Shown here: piece by piece, positions 56,641-64,000 of the stretch | How positions within the stretch are numbered: the first letter of the stretch is position 1 | Layout: each line of letters starts with the position of its first letter | Source: Branchiostoma floridae | Lineage: Eukaryota; Chordata; Leptocardii; Amphioxiformes; Branchiostomatidae | DNA: 64,000 nucleotides | Direction of reading: 5' to 3' | Assembly (NCBI RefSeq): GCF_000003815.2 | Contig: NC_049979.1 | Coordinates: 33,567,506 to 33,631,505, forward strand | The notes under the pieces: model-generated | Seen by the model: only the letters and a program-made list of their open reading frames with translations | What the model was told of the DNA's origin: nothing | Databases searched by the model: none | Program-made: the position numbers and the translations under genes

Positions 56641-58024
56641 ATGAAGTAGCTACTCAGTTGTTACAACTGGAATGTGAAACTGAGGCTATGTAAATTGTAT
56701 TTTTATAATAACGAAGTAATGTTTCCAGCTATAACCAGTTAAACTTGTGTACGCTATAATTTTGCTGTCTGTGTGTATGTCTGCCTTGTTGTGTCTGTTG
56801 GTGCATATGTCTGTCTGTCTATGTGTATGTATGTCTGCAGGTCTTGTCTGTCTGTGTAGGTTTGTGTCTGTATGCTACTGCATGTCTTTTTCTGTCTGTC
56901 TGTTAGTGTATTAGTCTGTGCATTGGTCTATATGTGTCTGTGAGAATGTTTCTGATATGCAATGAAGAGGCTGAAGTCTGCCTTCTTTTTCTACAGTTAA
57001 AACAGGGCAACCAAATATGTAGAGCAATCTGCTTATCCATATTGCTTTCACGGCGGTCGGTTGCTAGGGTATTCTTTCCCGTTGCTATGCGAGTTCGACA
57101 GAGTATCGGGTTACAAGAGGCCTACTATTTGCTAACCGTAAAATATTTCAAAATAAACAAGATGTTATGACAAGGAAAATGTTTTCAAAATAAGATTAAA
57201 TTCGCAATATTAGATAGTTTGAATCTTCCTGTTTGAATTGAGATATTTGTTTTGTTTCGATTTTGCTACCAAAGACGGTTATTTTCTGTTTCAAGGAAGG
57301 CCTTCAATTTGACCATACTCTTGATAAGATGGGCCGCAAGTGCCATGGCAAATTCTCGATTTTTATATTTTTCGTCATCTGAGAGGCAAATAAAACTTTC
57401 TGTTTTGGGGATTTTTTAATTTCTAATTTTAAGCAAAGTTACAGTCAAAAATATGCGTAAAAATGCCATTTTTCGCACTTAATTACCAATAATGCAAAAT
57501 CTAAGGCATTTTTTAAAAATCCCAAAAACAGAAATCTCGGGAAAACCGTTGCGGTCATTTTGAGCCGTCAATGAGTTATGTTGGACTCTTCTTGGTGGAG
57601 ATCTTAAACGATGTTTACACGCATGTCATACCGCACGGAGAGCGGGAGGGTGTAGTTGATACCGGTGTAAACAACACTTATGATATTCAAGGTCACCAAC
57701 AAAAACGCCAGTAGCTTCGTTACATATTACAGGTCCCAAAAAAGTGAAAGCATAGGTGTACTATCCAGAAAATTGTTTATATTGGTTAAAAAGTATATTT
57801 TTCGCCTGATTCAAGTTAGTTGGGGGGAAAATGCCAGAATGCACGGTTTTACCTGCAATGACCGCAGATGACCTAAATAGAACACGGGTTCGGTTCGAAT
57901 TACGTCAGATGGAACCTCGTAGAAGAGGGTTCGAATTCGGCTAGACATGGGAGATTTTGAGCCCGTATTTGACCACCGTGTTTGCAAAACTCCCAGCCTC
58001 ATGGGGAAAAATATCAATATTGAG
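56641..58024 (+). other. Intron 2 of the fibrillin-like gene, unassigned part
   Basis: A diverged CTGT/TGTC-rich tract lies at about 56760-56940. GTTGCTAGGGT and GTTGCTATG form a half-site pair at about 57059-57091 that resembles an RFX X-box. No exon is recognised. Confidence 0.4.
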
Positions 58025-58380
58025 CAGGGCTCTAGCCAGCTCGACATTTTTTTCCGTCAGCAAATTCCCATAATATTGTCGCGAAAACACTATTCCAGGA
58101 GTTAGAGAGACTGAACTGAGACCTTGAAAAATGGGTTTTGATGAGATTATCGTATGCGAAAGAGCACCGACACACATTATCAACAATCATAACAATAGCA
58201 AAACAAACAGTGTGGCTTTTACGGCCGTGGACGGCGTCCCCAAGCAGCCTGTAGCTTCCACCAAGGAGCTTTTATCAGATTTTTGTCCATCAAAGTTGAC
58301 GGATTGGTTTTAAAATTTTTCCGTCACACGCAGCAAATTTCCGTCAATTGACGGAAAAACGGACGCTGGCTAGAGCCCTG
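58025..58380. mobile_element. hAT-type MITE with CAGGGCTCTAGCCAGC ends
   Basis: The ends CAGGGCTCTAGCCAGC are mirrored exactly. The flanks ATATTGAG (58017-58024) and ACATTGAG (58381-58388) form an 8-bp target duplication with one change. CCGTCA units recur inside both ends. It is 356 bp and noncoding. Confidence 0.9.
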
Positions 58381-58845
58381 ACATTGAGGATGTTTGAAAA
58401 CACTCCATTGAAACTGATATTGCAGAAATACACACTAGACAGACAAGCCATAAACAATACTTGATTCTCTCTGCACAAATTCTGGAATACAAGTGTTATA
58501 AAAGACCAATCCTGAGATTGTTCATCACAATTAGCTTTTCAACCAATGAGAGAATAGCAATTATCTGTTTAACCAATGAAAGAGCGACTGCATGTTTGTC
58601 AAATGTAATACTATTGTATGTATATGCATTTTCTGTTATGTTTTGAATTTCTCTGTTTTGACGGATGTGGATGTGGCTATCAAAACGTGGATGTTGATTT
58701 CGGATCAGTCTATAATGAAGTATGCTTCAGTTATCACCTCATTACTGATAATCCAATAAGTGATTCATGTTCTTATCAGTTTGCACCATGCCTTGTAATC
58801 AGCCAGGATATAACCATTTAGTTTCTGCTTTGTTCTGTTTTGCAG

Positions 58846-58971
58846 CACACTGCCCCTTTGGGTGTGGGAACGGAGTGTGCATCGCCCCGTACACATGTCG
58901 CTGTCCCACGGGACCGAACCAAGGCTACCATATCAGCTGCCAGGATGAAGTAGAAAATACCCTCAGGCCAG
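58846..58971 (+). CDS. FBN: Fibrillin-like gene, exon 3 (first EGF-like domain)
   Basis: Preceded by TTCTGTTTTGCAG and followed by G-GTAAAA; both ends are in phase 1. It reads AHCPFGCGNGVCIAPYTCRC, then a PTGPNQG loop and ISC, matching the fibrillin-1 segment [20 protein letters not shown] that follows the FUN domain. It lacks the calcium-binding D-x-D/N-E start, as expected for this first EGF-like unit. The gene clearly continues; no further exon was found up to 64000. Confidence 0.85.
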
Positions 58972-60230
58972 GTAAAATATAGTTCAGACAATCCTGTATT
59001 GCAAATCTGAAAACTTTTGCAGTGGTTTTATTTTCACATTTTGTCCAGAGACCACACCACTGTCAATTTATGACAACACAATTTGCATTTCCATTGTACA
59101 TGATTGTATTACGTAAAAGTTGTTATCAAAGTCAGGTACTTAATTTGAGGTTATTGCTCAGAACTGGCAACAGTATAATTCCGGACAAACATTCTAATTC
59201 CGGAAAACCTTGATAATTTCAAAATAAATTGACCAGATGAATTGATATTTGTAGGTATGATATGTTAAAGGATAGTGAATACGTACACAAAACTGTAGGT
59301 TGGAATTAAATGTCTCTACAAAGAAAGGCTGCCAAAGTCTGGCTCAGGGTCTCAGAATTCTGGCAGAATTCTGGCTCAGGTTCCCAGAATGCCCTGTCTT
59401 GAAAAGTCTTGCCCTGAATCTGAGTTGCATACTTTAATGGATAAAATACAGCACTAACATTTGATGCTATCTACCCCAGACTTCCTCCTGCCCTACAGTA
59501 GTATAGGGCTCCCTCCTTGGTCATGCTCGATAATCTCCAAGCAGATATACAATAGTAAGACTGTGTCCATAGGGCCAAGACAGCATCCAACTAACTGTCT
59601 TGCCACTGTTGCCACTGTTACATCTCAGTTCAGTTCATCCTCGGAGAGGTGACACCAGGATCTTTGCTAGTTTCTGTCCAGCATGACATGCAGAACAGAG
59701 CTCGTCATCCTGAAGTCCTGTATCATCCCTAAGCATGAAGGAAAGACGATGGTGCATGCGACGGCCATTGCTTCAAAGTGCATGGAAATGTGTTGCTAGT
59801 CGCATCCTACGGTTGACTGTTGTTGTGCAGGACAAGTCACCATAAAGTTGTTCATAACATGCCTCCTCCATGAAATAGTCCATTAGAACTGCTTGTAAAT
59901 AACCTCAGCATGACCCAAGAGGGAATCCCGGAACTCTGGGGCTAGTGAGGAAGTCTGGAGGAGATAGCATCAAACTTTGCACACAACAAATCGAATATAC
60001 TTAGTCTAACACTTTGTAGATGTGACATGCTGGGCTTTAAACATCACAGACACAAATATACTAACGCTGACAGGCGGCGCATTCTTGCCTGGTGTGTCAA
60101 ACAGCTAGGTTGAGTTCAGACGCCTGGTTGAGTTACGGGCCATCATAATGCACCCCTGGCAATTTATTTTTATTTATTTACCCCTGGCATTGTATGGTTG
60201 AAAACTGAAAGTCCTGCAAAGTGTTTCTAA

Positions 60231-60640
60231 TAGGGGTGGGTACCTGTACAGAAAATTCAGATACGGTCCAGGTCCAGGTCCGGACCTGAACCTAGACCTA
60301 ATTGTCTATGAAAACTTGTGAATCTGCGATACTCAAAAACAATGGTCCAATTTTCTACAAACTTTAAGGAATCTGTTTGATGTAGTATCCGACTGGCGTT
60401 TAAAGTCCTATCTTCTTGTAAAAGACACTAACTGCCTCTGTTTTGACTGTAGAAACTTCAAATTGGTAAAAATAACTAATTTCTTCTACTTTGCTCAAGT
60501 TATTTTCTTGGACTTAAAATCTCTAAAACACTGTTCATTTTCTAATCGGTCCACCATCCAGTCCACTGATATTTTCAGGTCCTTTTTTTTTACGGGTCTA
60601 AGGAGAAAAACCTGTTTTGTGTACTGGTACCCACCACTAG
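60231..60640. mobile_element. MITE with AGGGGTGGGTACC ends
   Basis: AGGGGTGGGTACCTGTACAG at the left faces GTGTACTGGTACCCACCACT at the right. GGTCCAGGTCC and GGACCTG units recur inside the left end. A lone right end of the same family lies at about 61755-61847. Confidence 0.7.
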
Positions 60641-60676
60641 TTTCTTACCATCAGAAGCATGTGAATTGAACAAACT

Positions 60677-60813
60677 CTTCTTCGTTACACTAACTTCCTT
60701 TAATTCTTCCTTAAACATTTCGACAACAATCTGTTGCTTTCATCAGTGCAAAATGATTAAGGTGACAGATGGTCGATTTCGTAAGAATTAAAGAAGGTTG
60801 TGTAACGAAGAAG
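60677..60813. mobile_element. MITE with CTTCTTCGTTACAC ends
   Basis: CTTCTTCGTTACAC and TTCCTTTAATTCTT at the left are mirrored by AAGAATTAAAGAAG and GTGTAACGAAGAAG at the right. It is 137 bp and noncoding. Confidence 0.8.
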
Positions 60814-61070
60814 ACCTGATCTACCAACTTGATGAAACTACGGAGAAGCATGTGAAGTATGAAAGACTGGCATATGTTGGTAATGAGGATGTCTCTTGGC
60901 AGGTGGCATGGTTAATTTGGGACTGGAGGATCTCTAATGAATGTGAACAGACAACAGACACAGCCGGTGTCATGTCTCGTAATTCTCAACTGGTGGAAGA
61001 TGAACTGTTAAGGAACAGAAAACAGAAAACATTTGGTTACAGTACCACTGTACCAGTACAAAAAATTTAG
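60814..61070 (+). other. Open frame of unknown nature next to a MITE
   Basis: A 90-codon frame reads through NEEDLIYQLDETTEKHVKYE and WQVAWLIWDWRISNECEQ. Its start lies inside the MITE and no splice sites fit the fibrillin-like gene. It may be a piece of a dispersed repeat. I recognise no domain. Confidence 0.25.
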
Positions 61071-61434
61071 GCCCAGGTCTGGTCATAAATCCAGAGGATC
61101 AGGTTCAGGTCTGATTGATATACTAGTGCAGATGTACAATTTCTTATGTCATACCTGTGACGCGAAAACGTTCCATACGGGTGTTCCAGACCGTGTGATA
61201 ACTTCCATATCACACAGGTTCAAAAATTGTATCACACAGGCTTTCTTCGAGTAAATCGAACTATTTCGAATGGGTCGAATACGGCACAGTTGACAAGTCG
61301 AATACCGGATTTGGACGTTAGAATTGCTGTAACAGTTGTTACAATCTTTTGTTCAAGGACACAACATTTTATCAACTTCTGGTGCATTTTGCATCGAAAT
61401 ATACGTTTTCACGTCACAGGTACGACATAAATAA

Positions 61435-61528
61435 AATACAACATGGTGTATTCCGCATCACCCTCGGTCCCAGCCTTCCTGCGGTCGGGCTGGTACCTCG
61501 GGTGATATGCAATACACCGTGTTGTATT
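61435..61528. mobile_element. 94-bp palindromic MITE
   Basis: AATACAACATGGTGTATTCC and GCATCACCCTCGG at the left pair with CCTCGGGTGATATGCA and ATACACCGTGTTGTATT at the right, almost throughout. The central GTCCCAGCC and GGCTGGTACC make a nearly complete hairpin. Confidence 0.8.
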
Positions 61529-61754
61529 CTATATATATTTTGAAGAGTGAGACTTGACTACAGGTCTCTGTGAGTGCTATATTGTACAAAGTATCAGGAC
61601 GAAGTAGAAAAGAGGTAATGGTCATTTTTACAAAGTTTCTACAGTCAAAAAGTTAGCAGAGGCAGTTAGCTTTGGTCACATGATGATATGATACCTGACC
61701 GAACAGATTCCTTATACCAAAATGGATCATTGTTGTATCGCCCATTCACAAGTT

Positions 61755-61847
61755 TACAAGATAAGGTCCAGGTCCGGACCTGGACTTGATCCTTTGGACC
61801 TGGACCATATCTGGACCTAAATTTTCTGTACTGGTACCCACCCTAGT
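61755..61847. mobile_element. Fragment of the AGGGGTGGGTACC MITE family
   Basis: AAGGTCCAGGTCCGGACCTG is followed by TTTTCTGTACTGGTACCCAC, matching one end of the element at 60231-60640. Confidence 0.6.
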
Positions 61848-62371
61848 CTGTGTTAACACAATCTCTCTCGCTGGGCAACTGCGTAAGACGCATGATTTTA
61901 GTGGTGCATTTTTTTTACTGATCCAGCAAGAAATACTGTTTTTGAATCGGAACCATGTATCAGTCCCCACCCCAAGTCATGAGTTGTGGTGTCGCCAAGG
62001 TTCGTAAGGTGCAGCTTACAGTTGTATGGCATGGAATCCCCCGACAGACCTTTAAACCATCTGTCGGAAGTTAGATGTCCTTGCCAACCGCTACTTTTTT
62101 TGGCATGTGCAGAACCAACAATGTCACAGTGCCAGAACAGGACTGTGACCCCAGTAATCGGTCTCCATGGTAAATTCAGGAAAATAATCCCTTCGAAGCA
62201 CACTCATCAGGATTTGAAAGCTCTGAAAACTTTGTTTCCCTTCTGCAAAGCTTCATCTGTCTTCCGTAAAACTGACGAAACACAAGATGGGAGTAGTACG
62301 GGATTTGTGGCTTTCAGAGCCAGGGTTGGATTCCCTGCATGGGAACCACTGAAACAAAAGAGACAAGAAGC

Positions 62372-62452
62372 ACTGGCTTCCAGGATTCGAACCTAAGTGG
62401 CTTGATAGCGCACGAAGCCAATGCACTGACCGCTAGGCTAAAAGGTCCTGAC
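62372..62452 (-). repeat. tRNA-like SINE head
   Basis: On the minus strand, TTAGCCTAGCGGTCAGTGCA fits an A-box region and AGGTTCGAATCC an exact B box at tRNA spacing. The acceptor stem does not pair, so it is called a SINE head, not a tRNA gene. Confidence 0.6.
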
Positions 62453-63010
62453 CAGTTTGACTGGTCAGTTGGTGGCACTTGAGCCCCACTGTTACACTGT
62501 TGTCCTACGGAGAACGAACGGATATAGTAGAATTCAGCAAAAAATCGGAAAATTGGCCTGGGAAGTGACAGTCCACGCTAAAGTCACCCTTTGGTACCGG
62601 TAGCAAAGCTCCCCTGGCAAATTATTCTCCCTATAACAGCATAGTCAGTGTGGTAGACTAGAGTTGTACTGTGTGTCTTATGATGATGTAACTACATGTA
62701 TATGGTAGCTGAGGTGTGCTATTAAATCACAATGCTCAAATAGTGCAAACTCAGGCCATTTTTACTCAGATTTGGAGAGAAAATATCTCCTCCATTTTCC
62801 CTGGCACAGTATGTAAAACTCCATCCCTCAACTCCACAGTGGTATTGTGGTGACAGGTTATTGGGGTTCAGTGGAACTTTTACTTCCAGGTGCTTCATGG
62901 TGTGTTAGCGTTCCCAAGGACACTTACACGTACAGTGGGTTTTGGAATGCATGCTTGACTTGGGACTTGGCACTGTCTAAAAGTACCATGGATGGCACCT
63001 AGCCAGGGAC
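62453..63010 (+). other. Noncoding, no feature recognised
   Basis: Presumed intron of the fibrillin-like gene with no exon or repeat structure that I can identify. Confidence 0.35.
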
Positions 63011-63255
63011 GGTATCAGAGACAGGCTGACATTTATGTGTGAGTTTGTGAAGACTATGTCCAACTCAACCATTAAGTTCAACAGAAAGCACAAAATTTTT
63101 TTGTCTTGAGTAATATTTCGCAGCCCCACCCCCACCCCCCAATAAAAGGGCTGATTTTTTATTATGGGGTATCAGGGACAGGCCAACATTTATGTGTGAG
63201 TTTGTGAAGACTATGTCCAACTCGACCATTAAGTTCAGTAAACAGAAACCAGTTA
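63011..63255 (+). repeat. ~155-bp direct duplication
   Basis: TATCAGAGACAGGCTGACAT to CCATTAAGTTCA (about 63012-63083) recurs as TATCAGGGACAGGCCAACAT to CCATTAAGTTCA (about 63168-63237). An A/C-rich spacer with CCCCACCCCCACCCCCC lies between them. Confidence 0.8.
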
Positions 63256-63676
63256 AACTTAACGTTTAGGCCATGCTAAGTCAATATTATGGTTGCAGGG
63301 TTTTGCAAAAATGAAGCAAGCTATGCAAAATAAAAAGGAAATATTATTTTAAGATTAAGAGTTCAACAACTGCATAGCCTTTACCATATAGTAGATGTGT
63401 CAAATGAAGTCAAGATAGCTTTTTGTATTACACTGTGCTGTTATGGTTTGAGGAACACTTTATGTGCCTTAAAATCTGAGCCACATTGTTGAAGGGACCT
63501 TGCAGCTATTTGTCGTATCAGATATAGCTCTGACTTTGATATATTTTTTAATTGACTGTTTCATACTGTTCAACTATTGGACATTAGAAACTTACAGTTC
63601 TAAGTTCACTCTTGACTCTAGTGTGCTTTTCCCTTGGGAGACAACCAGGCCTTCTTTCAGTGGTTGACAGTATTAA

Positions 63677-64000
63677 CAGGGCTCGAAATACCACCTGCAT
63701 ATGCAGTGCAGGTAAAATTGGAACTGTGCAGCTATTTCTGGTGTCTACTTGCACCTAACCTGCACTGGTTCATGTTCTGGATTTTATACATTAAATATCC
63801 TATCATGTAGGAGCTGCAGCATGTAGATTGTTATTATCTACATTGACTGTTGTCTCTCCCTGTATCTGTACCACCTGTAAAGTATGAAAGAAAAAATAGC
63901 AACGGTTCCTGAAGAATTTTAGTATGTTTCATGCTTCCTTGATTCAGAGTGGTGCTGGTGCAGGTAAAGTTTGTCTGGTGCATGTTACCTACACCAGTGC
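63677..64000. mobile_element. hAT-like element, CAGGGCTCGAAAT family, cut by window edge
   Basis: It starts CAGGGCTCGAAATACCACCT with TGCATATGCAG directly inside, as in the inverted copy at 54730-55049. TGCAGGTAAA-type units recur to the window end. The right end is outside the window. Confidence 0.7.

Noticed and set aside
60798-61070. Further exon of the fibrillin-like gene
   Set aside because: No cysteine pattern of EGF or TB domains and no matching splice sites.
62372-62452. tRNA gene
   Set aside because: A good B box, but the acceptor stem does not pair.

Overview
This is an animal genomic window, most likely from a cephalochordate (amphioxus, Branchiostoma). The support is two intronless SoxB-type genes, a gene whose first exons match the N-terminus of fibrillin, and a very dense mix of MITEs, tRNA-derived SINEs, non-LTR retrotransposon fragments and minisatellites of the kind known from amphioxus. 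The species call is an inference. Reliable host coding sequence is sparse, under 3 kb of 64 kb.

Layout. 1-6.5 kb: one unrecognised candidate first exon on the minus strand (481-735), SINE fragments and small inverted-repeat elements. 6.5-17 kb: a head-to-head pair of single-exon SoxB genes (6535-7467 minus, 16100-16837 plus) separated by 8.6 kb; the minus gene has a TATA-like box, two octamer (POU) motifs and a SOX-type motif just upstream. 17.3-17.7 kb: a poly-G run followed by sequence that looks like a poor-quality read tail. 18.7-23.1 kb: a dead non-LTR retrotransposon (YVDD reverse transcriptase) cut by two later insertions, a 2.26-kb fold-back element (18908-21171) and a 1.07-kb C-rich element (21693-22761). 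23.3-24.4 kb: a MITE and a second, unrelated LINE fragment.

25.36-35.37 kb: the most striking object, a 10,013-bp element with inverted ends starting TACCGTGGCCGA, subterminal minisatellites and a perfect 6-bp target-site duplication (AGTAGG). The fold-back element has the same first 12 bases and also a 6-bp duplication (CTAACG), so the two define a transposon family. The 10-kb member encodes no recognisable transposase. It carries several decayed histone H4-like fragments, internal duplications, a conserved hairpin and a LINE fragment.

36.25 kb to the right edge: the 5' part of a fibrillin-like gene on the plus strand (signal peptide and furin-site exon, FUN-domain exon, first EGF-like exon), with introns of 18.8 and 3.5 kb filled with transposons. 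These include a THAP plus YqaJ DNA transposon with ~840-bp inverted arms (38580-41233), hAT-like elements with 8-bp target duplications, one nested in another, and several MITE families and tandem arrays. The gene continues beyond the window. The two SoxB proteins would act as nuclear transcription factors and the fibrillin-like product as an extracellular matrix protein; nothing in the sequence links them functionally.
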